DNA of 64,000 nucleotides from contig NZ_ACVP01000032.1 in the NCBI RefSeq assembly GCF_000175635.1, forward strand, positions 26,107-90,106. Reading direction: 5' to 3'. The translations under genes were made by a program, and so were the position numbers. The notes below the pieces were generated by a model. The model worked only from the letters and a program-made list of their open reading frames with translations. It made no database searches and was not told the DNA's origin. Below are positions 15,682 to 23,823 of the stretch, one piece after another (within the stretch, counting starts at the first letter, position 1; each line of letters begins with the position of its first letter). Source of the DNA: Corynebacterium tuberculostearicum SK141. Its GTDB lineage: Bacteria > Actinomycetota > Actinomycetes > Mycobacteriales > Mycobacteriaceae.

Positions 15682-17133
15682 CTAGTCGGTCTGGGTCAGG
15701 CTGCGGTCACCGGACCACTCAATGTGGAAGGTGCCCGGCTTGTCGGTGCGCTTGAAAGTGTGGGCGCCGAAGAAATCTCGCTGGCCCTGGATGAGAGCGG
15801 CCGGCAGGCGCTCGGCACGCAGGCTGTCGTAGTAAGAGAGGGAGGACGCAAAGACCGGTGCCGGAAGTCCCAGCTGGGTAGCGGCGACGACCACGCGGCG
15901 CCAAGGGTCGATGAGGTCTTCCAGCTCGCCCTTGAAGTAGGGGTCGAGAATGAGGGCGGGCAGGTCCGCATTATTGTCGTAGGCTGCGCGGATGCGATCC
16001 AAGAACTTGGCGCGGATGATGCAGCCGCCGCGCCAGATGGTTGCTAGATCGCGCGGGTCAACGTCCCAACCGAATTCTTCGGACCCAGCCTTAATCTCGT
16101 CAAAGCCCTGGGAGTAGGCAATGAGCTTGGCGGCATAAAGCGCGCGGCGCACATCCTCGATGAAATCTGCCTTGTCCACGTCCAGCGCCTTGATGGTGCC
16201 GGCGGGAAGCTGGCCTTCTTGGGCGGCGCTGCGCTGCGCGGTGGAGGAGGACAGCGCGCGGGCGAAGACGGATTCGGCAATACCGGTAATCGGAACGCCG
16301 AGCTCTAGGCCGTTGATGGCGGTCCAGCGGCCGGTGCCCTTCTGGCCGGCAGCGTCCACGATGACGTCGACAAGCGGGGCGCCAGTCTCCGGATCCTTTT
16401 GGGCCAGAACCTCGGCGGTGATTTCAATGAGGTAGGAATCAAGGTCGCCGGAATTCCATTCGCGGAATACCTCTGCGATTTCGGCCGGTTCCATGCCCGC
16501 GCCATAGCGCAGCAGCTGATAAGCCTCGCCGATGACCTGCATATCGGCGTACTCGATGCCATTGTGGACCATCTTGACAAAGTGGCCGGCGCCGTCTGGA
16601 CCAATGTGGGTTACACACGGGGTGCCGTCCACATTCGCAGCGATGGACTCAAGAATCGGGCCGAGGGTCTCCCACGACTCCTTGGGGCCGCCGGGCATGA
16701 TGGCCGGACCGTTGAGCGCGCCCTCCTCGCCGCCGGAGATTCCGGCGCCGACGAAGTGCTTGCCGCGGGCGGCTACGTCCTTCTCGCGGCGAATGGTGTC
16801 AGTGAACAAAGCATTGCCGCCGTCGATGATGATATCGCCCTCATCCATGGCCTCGGCCAGCTGATCGATGACGGCATCGGTGGCCTTGCCAGCCTTGACC
16901 ATGATGATTGCCTTGCGCGGGCGCTCCAAGGAAGCCACAAAGTCCTCGATGGTTTCCGAGGGCACGAAGTTGCCTTCCTCACCGTGGGCCTTAATGAGCG
17001 CATGAGTCTTTTCAGGGCTGCGGTTATACACCGCTACGGTATTGCCGTTGCGGGCAAAGTTACGGGCCAAATTAGAGCCCATGACCGCCAATCCCACGAC
17101 GCCAATCTGAGCAAGTTCATTCTTTTCAATCAT
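15682..17133 (-). CDS. gnd: 6-phosphogluconate dehydrogenase, decarboxylating
   Basis: This 483-residue enzyme of the pentose phosphate pathway converts 6-phosphogluconate to ribulose 5-phosphate with reduction of NADP. The N-terminal Rossmann fold has GLAVMGSNLARN and a following VYNRSPEKT strand, where Arg suits NADP. The central substrate motif is GAGISGGEEGALNGP, with the catalytic region GHFVKMVHNGIEYADMQ; the C-terminal helical domain completes the long-form length (about 480). The message appears leaderless. The adjoining divergent thioesterase is the same arrangement as in C. glutamicum. Confidence 0.97.
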   Translation of the reverse strand: MIEKNELAQIGVVGLAVMGSNLARNFARNGNTVAVYNRSPEKTHALIKAHGEEGNFVPSETIEDFVASLERPRKAIIMVKAGKATDAVIDQLAEAMDEGDIIIDGGNALFTDTIRREKDVAARGKHFVGAGISGGEEGALNGPAIMPGGPKESWETLGPILESIAANVDGTPCVTHIGPDGAGHFVKMVHNGIEYADMQVIGEAYQLLRYGAGMEPAEIAEVFREWNSGDLDSYLIEITAEVLAQKDPETGAPLVDVIVDAAGQKGTGRWTAINGLELGVPITGIAESVFARALSSSTAQRSAAQEGQLPAGTIKALDVDKADFIEDVRRALYAAKLIAYSQGFDEIKAGSEEFGWDVDPRDLATIWRGGCIIRAKFLDRIRAAYDNNADLPALILDPYFKGELEDLIDPWRRVVVAATQLGLPAPVFASSLSYYDSLRAERLPAALIQGQRDFFGAHTFKRTDKPGTFHIEWSGDRSLTQTD

Positions 17134-17140
17134 GCTGCCT

Positions 17141-17146
17141 ATCCTA
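17141..17146 (-). promoter_or_regulatory. -10 box TAGGAT, leaderless gnd
   Basis: TAGGAT on the minus strand ends 7 nt before the gnd ATG. The same hexamer occurs in inverted orientation at 17153-17158, giving a short inverted repeat in the divergent promoter region. Confidence 0.55.
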
Positions 17147-17178
17147 CGTCACTAGGATGCGAGGCTGGCATCAATGGC

Positions 17179-17184
17179 TAGGCT
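17179..17184 (+). promoter_or_regulatory. -10 box TAGGCT, leaderless thioesterase gene
   Basis: TAGGCT ends 8 nt before the ATG at 17193, consistent with a leaderless message and with the shorter start. Confidence 0.5.
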
Positions 17185-17192
17185 GGTGGACT

Positions 17193-17639
17193 ATGTCGGA
17201 TACGCAGAAACTCAATGACTTGCTCCACCTCGCGCACACGCGAGTGCTCAATGCAGAAGAACTGGAGTCTCTCAACGCCTTAAACGGCGGCCTTGCGGAA
17301 TTGCTAGGACTGCAGTTCACCCACGTGGGCCCGCGCGAGGCCCGTGCGAAACTGCAGGTGCGGCCGGAGCATCACCAACCCTGGGGAGTAGCCAACGGTG
17401 GGTTGTATTGCTCCATCGCAGAAACCGTGGCCTCCATTGCCAGCGTTGCGGCTGCCGACGCCCCCGCAGTCGGCGTCAATAACTCCAGCGACTTCATTTG
17501 CTCCACAGGAAAGGGCGAGTTAGAAGCCGTGGCTACGCCCGTGCAGCTAGGCGGCCGCACCCACGTGTGGAGCGTCGAGATGCGGCAAGGCCGCGAGCTT
17601 ATCGCCCGCACCACCTTGCGCACTATGATTCTGCGCTAG
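17193..17639 (+). CDS. PaaI/hotdog-fold thioesterase
   Basis: This 148-residue single hotdog domain resembles PaaI/YbgC-type acyl-CoA thioesterases: HHQPWGVANGGLYCSIAETVAS carries the HGG-like active-site loop (here NGG), and VGVNNSSDFI follows. It should hydrolyse small or aromatic acyl-CoA esters; the substrate is unknown. Its stop codon overlaps the convergent reductase gene's stop by 4 bp. Confidence 0.82.
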   Translation: MSDTQKLNDLLHLAHTRVLNAEELESLNALNGGLAELLGLQFTHVGPREARAKLQVRPEHHQPWGVANGGLYCSIAETVASIASVAAADAPAVGVNNSSDFICSTGKGELEAVATPVQLGGRTHVWSVEMRQGRELIARTTLRTMILR

Positions 17640-18802
17640 TCCACCCGAGCGGCGGTAAAAGACATGCCGTGGGAGTTTAGCCGCTCAAGATAGGGCTTTC
17701 CAAGCCCGGTGGCCGGGGTGAGTACGCCGCCTGCACGGCCGGCATTAGAGCGCGACTCGAGCAAGCAGAGCGCAGCCTGGCTCAGCATCATTGCGGTGAC
17801 TTCATATCCTGGGTCACCCTCGGCAGAAACAGTTGCCCGCCAGCGTTGGCCATCTTCGGTAATGCCGTGGTAGCTGACCTGGAAATGTGCACCGCTAGGT
17901 CCGGGGGTGGGCAGGACCTTTTCCACCAGTGGGCGCAGGCGCGACTGAGTGCCATCAAAAAGTAGCTTGGTGGCGAGCGCCAGCCCATAGGCGCGGGCGC
18001 GCCCGGGAAGACCGGTGCCAGCCCACCATGCTTCCTTGTAAAACAGGCGTGTGCCCCACGCGCGCCCCAGCAGAGCGTTAGAGCGGCGCACCACGCGGGT
18101 ATTGAACATGGACATGAAAAAGGGGCCTACCCAGCCCACGCCGTCGACTTCTTTGATTTCGAAGTCATTCTGGAGGCCGTCTAAGCGTGGACCGGCCTTG
18201 GGGTCCGGGTCCAGTGAGTAAGGATTGTGCAGGTTGCGGGCTACCTCTTTATCCGCGTGCGCGGCATGCGAGACCTGCAGGGAAGACTCGATGGTGCCCG
18301 GTGAGATTCCGCCTTTGAGCTTGTCGACGACCATCTGCACCCGTGCAAACGGCTTTCCTGCCGCCTGGTAGAGATTGAGCATGCCAATATCCGAGGGAAC
18401 GGAATCAAAACCGCAGGAGTGGACGATGCGCGCACCCGTGGATTGGGCGGTGGCGTGGTGAGAATCGATGCTGCGGCGAATAAAGGGAACCTCGCCGCAT
18501 AGGTCAACATAGTCCACGCCATGGCGCGCGCAAGCGGCAACGACGTGGCCGCCATACAGGCTATAGGGACCGACCACAGTGATGAGCACCTTGGTACCTT
18601 TCACCATGCGCTCCACAGCGTCAGCATCATCGGCGGCGGCGATGGCGATGTCCCAGTGCGGATTGAGTTCATCGCGCAGCGCGGCGAGCACCGGTCGGTT
18701 CCGGCCGGCCAGAGTCACAGAGGGCGCGTTAATCGAGGCAAGGTAGCGCGCCACCAATTGGCCGACCAGCCCGGTAGCGCCGTAAACAGTGATATCGCTC
18801 AT
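17636..18802 (-). CDS. Saccharopine dehydrogenase-like / trans-acting enoyl reductase family protein
   Basis: This 388-residue protein has an N-terminal Rossmann fold (ITVYGATGLVGQLVARYL, residues 4-21) and the family motifs VVGPYSLYGGHVVAACA, GVDYVDLCGEVPF and SCGFDSVPSDIG. In mycobacteria the family includes a trans-acting enoyl reductase of phthiocerol and phenolglycolipid synthesis (Rv2953), but most members have no known substrate; here an NAD(P)H-dependent reductase of a lipid or polyketide intermediate is inferred. The ATG at 18802 opens directly on the Rossmann strand; the longer upstream frame overlaps the CorA gene in shadow. Confidence 0.82.
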   Translation of the reverse strand: MSDITVYGATGLVGQLVARYLASINAPSVTLAGRNRPVLAALRDELNPHWDIAIAAADDADAVERMVKGTKVLITVVGPYSLYGGHVVAACARHGVDYVDLCGEVPFIRRSIDSHHATAQSTGARIVHSCGFDSVPSDIGMLNLYQAAGKPFARVQMVVDKLKGGISPGTIESSLQVSHAAHADKEVARNLHNPYSLDPDPKAGPRLDGLQNDFEIKEVDGVGWVGPFFMSMFNTRVVRRSNALLGRAWGTRLFYKEAWWAGTGLPGRARAYGLALATKLLFDGTQSRLRPLVEKVLPTPGPSGAHFQVSYHGITEDGQRWRATVSAEGDPGYEVTAMMLSQAALCLLESRSNAGRAGGVLTPATGLGKPYLERLNSHGMSFTAARVD

Positions 18803-18825
18803 AGTGCACGAGCGTACCGGAGGGT

Positions 18826-19899
18826 TTAGAGCCAGTGGTTCTTTCGGAACCACGCCCACAGGCCCACAACGACCAAGATCATGATGATGATAGCCATGGG
18901 GTATCCCTGCGCCCAGTGCAGCTCCGGCATGATATCGAAGTTCATACCGTAGATACCCGCCACCAAAGTAGGCGCGGCCCACATGCCAACGACCGCGGAA
19001 ATGGTGCGCATATCCGAGTTTTGTTGCATCGTTACCTTGGCCACGGAGGCGTCGATAAGCGAGGTAAGGCGCTCATCGAAGCTGGATATTTGGTCCTTGA
19101 CCACAAGCTCATGGTCGTTGACGTCGCGCAGGTAGGAGCGCAATTGCTTGGAAATTAAATCCTTGTGGTCAGAGACCATGGATTTCAGTGCCACCGAGAG
19201 CGGGTCAATGGCATGCTTCATCTCCAGCACCTCACGCTTGAACATGTAGATGCGGTCCACATCAAACTTGAGGTTAGGGGTGAAGATTTCTTCTTCTAGC
19301 TCATCGACCTCGATGCTAATGAGGCGGGAAATCTCCGAGTAGCGGTCCACCATCATATCCAGGATCTTCCAGGCCATGGCCACTGGGCCAAGCTCTACCA
19401 AGTCCTGCTCATCTTCTACCGTATAAGCCAGGTTGGGCAGCTTTGCGCCGTGGCGGACGGTGATGATGAAGTTGGAGCCCATGATCATCTGGATCTCACC
19501 GGTGGAAATGATCTGGCGCTTATCCGTGACCTCATCATGATCGCGGTAGTTCACGGATCGTGCGACCACGAAGAGCTGATCATCGTAGCGCTCGAGCTTA
19601 GGGCGTTGATGGGCCATAACGGCGTCTTCCACGATAAGTTCGTGGATCCCAAACTGGGAGGCCACCTTGGTCATCTGGGATTCATAGGGCTCGTGCAGGC
19701 CCACCCAAATAAATCCGCGGCCGTACTCCTCAATGGCTTCCAGCGCGGAGCTGGTGGAATACTCTCCAGGAAGCGCCTCGCCATCCACAAAGACGCGGCA
19801 ATGTTCGATGGCGCGCTCTGGTGGTACCGGCAGGGAAGTAGGCTTACTAGGAGGCTCGGGTTTCTTGCGGCCCCTAAAGGGTGAAGGTACGGATGGCAT
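18826..19899 (-). CDS. corA: CorA-family magnesium/cobalt transporter
   Basis: This 357-residue channel has a long cytosolic N-terminal domain with coiled helices (about 1-290) and two C-terminal membrane helices. The signature loop is YGMNF (GMN motif) between them, followed by a basic C-terminus. It forms pentamers that admit Mg2+ (and Co2+/Ni2+). AAAGGAGG lies 8 nt before the ATG at 19899. The 23-bp gap to the reductase gene suggests co-transcription. Confidence 0.93.
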   Translation of the reverse strand: MPSVPSPFRGRKKPEPPSKPTSLPVPPERAIEHCRVFVDGEALPGEYSTSSALEAIEEYGRGFIWVGLHEPYESQMTKVASQFGIHELIVEDAVMAHQRPKLERYDDQLFVVARSVNYRDHDEVTDKRQIISTGEIQMIMGSNFIITVRHGAKLPNLAYTVEDEQDLVELGPVAMAWKILDMMVDRYSEISRLISIEVDELEEEIFTPNLKFDVDRIYMFKREVLEMKHAIDPLSVALKSMVSDHKDLISKQLRSYLRDVNDHELVVKDQISSFDERLTSLIDASVAKVTMQQNSDMRTISAVVGMWAAPTLVAGIYGMNFDIMPELHWAQGYPMAIIIMILVVVGLWAWFRKNHWL

Positions 19900-19994
19900 C
19901 TTTTCAGCCTCCTTTGCGCGGTAGTGCGGATATTTTCCCAATGGGCAGGCGGCGATTTTACGCAGCGGGTAAATCTTACACCGAAGGCGGGTAA

Positions 19995-20000
19995 TATAAT
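19995..20000 (+). promoter_or_regulatory. Consensus -10 TATAAT, leaderless methyltransferase
   Basis: A perfect TATAAT ends 7 nt before the ATG at 20008, so this transcript should start at or next to the start codon. Confidence 0.65.
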
Positions 20001-20007
20001 CGAATCT

Positions 20008-20610
20008 ATGCCTACGTGGAAAGAAGTAACCGACGCTAATCCCGAGCACTCCCATAACTTTGCTCGCAAATGGAAGGTGCTGGCCGCACAGGGTAAAGAC
20101 ATCAACGGCGAGGCCCGGCTTATCGACGCCATGGTGGAACGCAACTCCACCATCCTCGATGCCGGCTGTGGCACCGGCCGCGTCGGCGGCGAGCTGCTTC
20201 GCCGTGGCCACAGCGTTGTGGGCGTCGACGTAGACCCCATTCTCATCGAGCACGCAGAGCACGATTTCCCAGAGGGGCAATGGTTCGTGGGAGATCTGTG
20301 CGAGGAAGAGGTGCCCGAAGGCCCCTTTGATATCGCCGTGTCCGCAGGCAATGTCATGGGCTTTCTAGCAAAGGACGGCCGCGAGCCCGCGCTGCGCAAT
20401 ATCTATGATTCCCTCAAGCCCGGTGGTCGCCTCGTCACCGGCTTTGGCGAGGGCCGTGGGTGGGAATTTGCTGATTTCCTCGACATGGCGCAGAAGGTGG
20501 GCTACCGAGTCGACTTCACTTTCTCCTCGTGGGACATGAAGCTCTTCTCGGAGCATTCCACCTTCCTCGTCGCCGTTCTTTCGCGCCCTGGGTCGGACTT
20601 GCTGGCCTAA
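20008..20610 (+). CDS. Class I SAM-dependent methyltransferase
   Basis: This 200-residue protein has a Rossmann-like methyltransferase core: motif I ILDAGCGTGRVGGEL (about 48-62), VVGVDVDPILIEHA, an acidic motif VGDL and a post-motif LKPGGRLVTGFG. The substrate is unknown; small free-standing members act on small molecules or RNA/protein. The upstream in-frame extension is rejected because of the consensus -10 box 7 nt before the ATG. Its stop overlaps the convergent thiD-tenA stop. Confidence 0.85.
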   Translation: MPTWKEVTDANPEHSHNFARKWKVLAAQGKDINGEARLIDAMVERNSTILDAGCGTGRVGGELLRRGHSVVGVDVDPILIEHAEHDFPEGQWFVGDLCEEEVPEGPFDIAVSAGNVMGFLAKDGREPALRNIYDSLKPGGRLVTGFGEGRGWEFADFLDMAQKVGYRVDFTFSSWDMKLFSEHSTFLVAVLSRPGSDLLA

Positions 20611-22142
20611 AAGCGCCTATCGGCTTGGTCGAAGAAGTCAACCTCATGGTGGCTGGCGGTAATATAGGCGCGCTCGGCCCGCAGGCGGGTGCGCTCATCC
20701 GCCCCGGCGAGGGCTTGTTCGACGATGTCGAGGCTAGTGCGAACCCCGTTGAGGAAGTCCTCGCCGCCGTACATGGAGAGCCATGAGTGATAGGGGTGTT
20801 CGGGGGAATCAAATTCTGCGAGGTGGAGGCCTACCTCTGCATATAGCCAGTAGCAGGGCAGTACCGCCGCAGCGCCCACTACGTAGTCATCCGTATGCGT
20901 CGAGCGGATGAGGAAATCCGTATAGGCGCTAGTTACCCGGGAGGCTGCAGTCGTGATATCGCTCTCGAGCCAGCCGCGGTGCAGCTCGGCCTCCACTGCC
21001 AAGCAATCATGCGCTCCCTCAGCCCAATGCAGTTGCTGTGCCGCTTCTGGGGCTTGGCTGGCGAGGCGAGCCAACGCCTTGGAGTAGGCATTCAGGTACT
21101 GAGCATCTTGGTCGAGGTAGAAGCCAAAGGCATCCTTTTCCAACGCTCCCGTGCCCAAGGCCCGAATAAAGGGCAGATCCTTGATGGCCTCCCAGTGATC
21201 CCCGGCTAGGTTCCACAGGCGTTGCGTGTGCGGGCCGGCCGCGGAAACGCGCGGCTGGTCAACGTTTTCCGGTTCTTCCAAACTGCCGGATAAATACGGC
21301 CGGGGCAGGGTAGACGCCGCCTGCATAAGGCGCTGCGAGCGATGCAGGTGGTCCACGGGGCCGTGTCCCTTGCCCACGTGAAGCGCATCCGCATGGGCAA
21401 TGGCCTCATGCAGCCACTGAGTGGACCAAACCAGAGCTGCCGCGGGACTATCGCCGGCTCCCAGGCGGGTGGCTAGGGCAGAGGAAAGGGAACACCCAGT
21501 TCCATGCGTGTTCTTCGTGTCCACACGGCTGGAAGCAACGCGGTGCACAGCCCCATCCGCATTAACCACCGCATTGTCGGCGATGTCAGCATCGAGGTGC
21601 CCGCCCTTGACGACGACCGCGGTACCAGCACTCTTCGCCCATTCCTTCGCCGTGGCAATGGCCTCTTCTAGGTCGCTCGCTTCGTTCGTGTGAGTAAGGA
21701 CTGCCAATTCCTTCAAGTTGGGAGTGATGAGGTCCACCTGTGAGCAGAGATCGCGCACGGCCTGTTCTGCGTCGTTTTCCAGCAGACGATCTCCACTGGT
21801 AGCCACCATGACCGGATCAAGTACCACGGGAACATCGTCCGGCAGGCGGCGCAGGAAGTCTGCGACCTTGGCGGTAATGGCGGCGTCGGCAAGCATGCCA
21901 ATCTTTACCGCATCAATCTCCACATCATCGATGACGGAGTCTAGCTGCTCCTGCAGAAAGTCCACCGGTGGTACGTGGACGCTGCGAACACCCTGGGTGT
22001 TTTGAGCCACCAACGCCGTCACCACGCTCATGCCGTAGCCGCCTGCGGCAGAGATGGATTTCAGATCTGCTTGAATTCCTGCTCCGCCGGTGGGATCAGT
22101 ACCGGCAATGGATAGTACTCGGGGATAGATGCCTTTAGCCAT
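20607..22142 (-). CDS. thiD: ThiD-TenA fusion: HMP/HMP-P kinase with thiaminase-II-like domain
   Basis: This 511-residue protein joins a ribokinase-fold ThiD (about 1-265; SIAGTDPTGGAGIQADLKS, anion-hole motif THGTGCSLSSALA) to a TenA domain (about 290-511). ThiD phosphorylates hydroxymethylpyrimidine twice to HMP-PP. TenA salvages pyrimidine from degraded thiamine; its presumed nucleophile is the Cys in AAVLPCYWLY and the C-terminal acidic residue lies in HEVDFFDQA. It overlaps thiE by 8 bp and is last in the thiM-thiE-thiD operon. A ThiD-TenA fusion is also found in C. glutamicum. Confidence 0.95.
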   Translation of the reverse strand: MAKGIYPRVLSIAGTDPTGGAGIQADLKSISAAGGYGMSVVTALVAQNTQGVRSVHVPPVDFLQEQLDSVIDDVEIDAVKIGMLADAAITAKVADFLRRLPDDVPVVLDPVMVATSGDRLLENDAEQAVRDLCSQVDLITPNLKELAVLTHTNEASDLEEAIATAKEWAKSAGTAVVVKGGHLDADIADNAVVNADGAVHRVASSRVDTKNTHGTGCSLSSALATRLGAGDSPAAALVWSTQWLHEAIAHADALHVGKGHGPVDHLHRSQRLMQAASTLPRPYLSGSLEEPENVDQPRVSAAGPHTQRLWNLAGDHWEAIKDLPFIRALGTGALEKDAFGFYLDQDAQYLNAYSKALARLASQAPEAAQQLHWAEGAHDCLAVEAELHRGWLESDITTAASRVTSAYTDFLIRSTHTDDYVVGAAAVLPCYWLYAEVGLHLAEFDSPEHPYHSWLSMYGGEDFLNGVRTSLDIVEQALAGADERTRLRAERAYITASHHEVDFFDQADRRF

Positions 22143-22764
22143 GGAAAGCCTCCTTAAGGTGGGCGGCGGCTGCTGCGGGGTCCTCGGCCGCCATGATGTC
22201 GCTGACTACGCAAATTCCGGCAAAGTCGCTGCCCGCCAGCTCGTGCGCATTATGGGTCTTGATTCCGCCGATGGCGACGGATTCGATGCCACGCTCACGT
22301 GCGGCGTGAGCGAGTGCTGCGGCCGCAGCCGTACCCATGCCGGCCGGGGCGTTTTTCTTCGTTGCAGTCGAATGCACGGGCCCGATGCCAATGACATCTG
22401 GGCGCGCATCGTCCGCTATAGCAGCAAGCTCCTCGTTACTGCCGATGGATAAGCCAATAAGCTGGCCCTCACCCAGTTTCTCTCGGGCCTCGCGAAAGGC
22501 CATATCATCCTGCCCAATGTGCAGGTGGCAGCCGAGTTTTGCGGCCACCTCCACGCGGTCATTGATGAATAGTGGGACATCGCCCAGTACATCAAGCAAC
22601 TCGCGTGCGGTGCGCTCGATCTGTTCATCGCTAGCTTCCTTGTCCCGGAGCTGGACAACGGTAACACCGCCGCGTACAGCCTCCTGCACGATGGGGACCA
22701 CGTTGTCTCGCCCGCCAGCCAGATCAGGATCGGTGACCAGGTAGAGCGTCCAGTCAATAGACAC
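22135..22764 (-). CDS. thiE: Thiamine-phosphate synthase ThiE
   Basis: This 209-residue TIM-barrel enzyme couples HMP-PP and thiazole phosphate to thiamine phosphate. Visible motifs are LYLVTDPDLAGG at the N-terminus, VTVVQLRDKEAS, INDRVEVAAKLGCHLHIGQDD and the phosphate-binding VAIGGIK. The GTG start directly follows the thiM stop (TAAGTG), indicating coupling. Its 3' end overlaps thiD by 8 bp. Confidence 0.96.
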   Translation of the reverse strand: MSIDWTLYLVTDPDLAGGRDNVVPIVQEAVRGGVTVVQLRDKEASDEQIERTARELLDVLGDVPLFINDRVEVAAKLGCHLHIGQDDMAFREAREKLGEGQLIGLSIGSNEELAAIADDARPDVIGIGPVHSTATKKNAPAGMGTAAAAALAHAARERGIESVAIGGIKTHNAHELAGSDFAGICVVSDIMAAEDPAAAAAHLKEAFHG

Positions 22765-23577
22765 TTAAACCTCCTCCACGTCAGTGAGCTTGACCAGGCC
22801 CTCGATATCCGCCGTCGGGACATCGTAGAGGGCATCCAGCCATGCAACGGCAAAGGAGCCGGGGGCGTGGTGCTTCTCGACAGCCACGCTACCCGCCGCG
22901 CCAACGTGCGCGTGCGCAGCGATGATCGCTTCGAAAGGATCCTCCCACGCGGCCAGATATGCGGCGCAGATAGCACCAAGCGAACAGCCAGTACCGATGA
23001 CGTTTTGGAGCATCGGGTGTCCCGATTCGAGGTAGACGGCACGGGTTGTATCGCCGACGTGGACGATAAGGTCCCGCGGGCCGGAAATGGCCACGACGGC
23101 TCCGGTATCCCGGGAAAGTGCTACTGCCGAATCCAGGGCGGCTTCCACGCCATCGGTAGATTCGACGCCACGGCCGCCCTGCCCAGTACCTGCGAGGGCG
23201 ATGATTTCTGAGGCGTTGCCACGAATTGCGCCCGGGCCGAGTGGCAGCACCTCGCGCATGAATTCGGTGCGGTGGCTCAGTCCGCCGGCGCCTACCGGAT
23301 CGAGTACCCAGGGGGTGTGGGCGGAGTTCGCCCCAGCGATAGCCTCGCGCATGCCGCCGTATTGCTCTGAGCTGGGCGTGCCGCAATTGATGAGTACGCC
23401 GCTGGCTACTTGGGCGAATTCGCGCGATTCCTCCGGCGTATCGACCATCGCCGGGCTAGCCCCGATGGCCAGCAGGGCATTGGCGGTGACGTTGCTGACG
23501 ACCTTATTGGTCAAACATTGAATAAGCGGCGTGGACTCGCGCACAGCGTCGTGTGCGCGCAGAAAAGCATAATCCAC
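22765..23577 (-). CDS. thiM: Hydroxyethylthiazole kinase ThiM
   Basis: This 270-residue ribokinase-fold enzyme phosphorylates hydroxyethylthiazole in thiamine salvage. Motifs include [39 protein letters not shown] and the catalytic [17 protein letters not shown]. The GTG at 23577 was chosen because AAGG lies 7 nt upstream; that site belongs to the 3' edge of the TPP riboswitch. A longer upstream frame would run through the riboswitch and is rejected. Confidence 0.95.
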   Translation of the reverse strand: MDYAFLRAHDAVRESTPLIQCLTNKVVSNVTANALLAIGASPAMVDTPEESREFAQVASGVLINCGTPSSEQYGGMREAIAGANSAHTPWVLDPVGAGGLSHRTEFMREVLPLGPGAIRGNASEIIALAGTGQGGRGVESTDGVEAALDSAVALSRDTGAVVAISGPRDLIVHVGDTTRAVYLESGHPMLQNVIGTGCSLGAICAAYLAAWEDPFEAIIAAHAHVGAAGSVAVEKHHAPGSFAVAWLDALYDVPTADIEGLVKLTDVEEV

Positions 23578-23581
23578 AACT

Positions 23582-23656
23582 ATCCCTTCGCTAGTTCTAA
23601 CTGAGTGCAGGTTCGATGGGTATTTCTCAGCCGCACCGCGTGCGGCACCCCATGTT
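23582..23656 (-). ncRNA. TPP (THI-box) riboswitch controlling thiM-thiE-thiD
   Basis: Read on the minus strand, the conserved aptamer segments occur in order: CATGGGGTGCC, a GC-rich P3 hairpin (CCGCAC/GTGCGG), GCTGAGA, ATACCCATCGAACCTG, a short hairpin around AGTTAGAACT, and GCGAAGGGA. The last element contains the thiM Shine-Dalgarno AAGG. Binding of thiamine pyrophosphate should close the aptamer over the ribosome-binding site and switch off translation. I see no separate terminator hairpin with a U-tract before the GTG. Confidence 0.94.
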
Positions 23657-23665
23657 GCGTGTCTC

Positions 23666-23671
23666 AGCCTA
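23666..23671 (-). promoter_or_regulatory. -10 box TAGGCT of the thi operon
   Basis: TAGGCT on the minus strand lies about 10 nt before the first riboswitch segment, so transcription would begin at the aptamer's 5' edge. The -35 region is weak. Confidence 0.5.
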
Positions 23672-23757
23672 ACAAAGGTCACGGAAACTATGTGCGAAAA
23701 TCGATGTCCGGGCTCCCCAGTAGTGGAATCGCCGGCGCTAGCAGCAGGTAGCCGAGG

Positions 23758-23808
23758 AAAATAAAAATCGCCGCCCAGAGCCTGCTTTGCAGCAGGTGGG
23801 GCGGCGAT
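23758..23808 (-). terminator. Terminator of ndh
   Basis: On the minus strand ATCGCCGCCC pairs with GGGCGGCGAT, with an inner CCTGC/GCAGG stem, then TTTTATTTTCC. It is 15 bp after the ndh stop. The run from 23688 to 23757 between it and the thi promoter shows no gene. Confidence 0.88.
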
Positions 23809-23823
23809 GCGAGCGAGGAGGTA

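Noticed and set aside
23688..23760. Short hydrophobic peptide ([20 protein letters not shown]) encoded on the minus strand after the ndh terminator
   Set aside because: It looks membrane-like, but there is no start codon or ribosome-binding site and the frame runs through the terminator stem; chance or remnant only.
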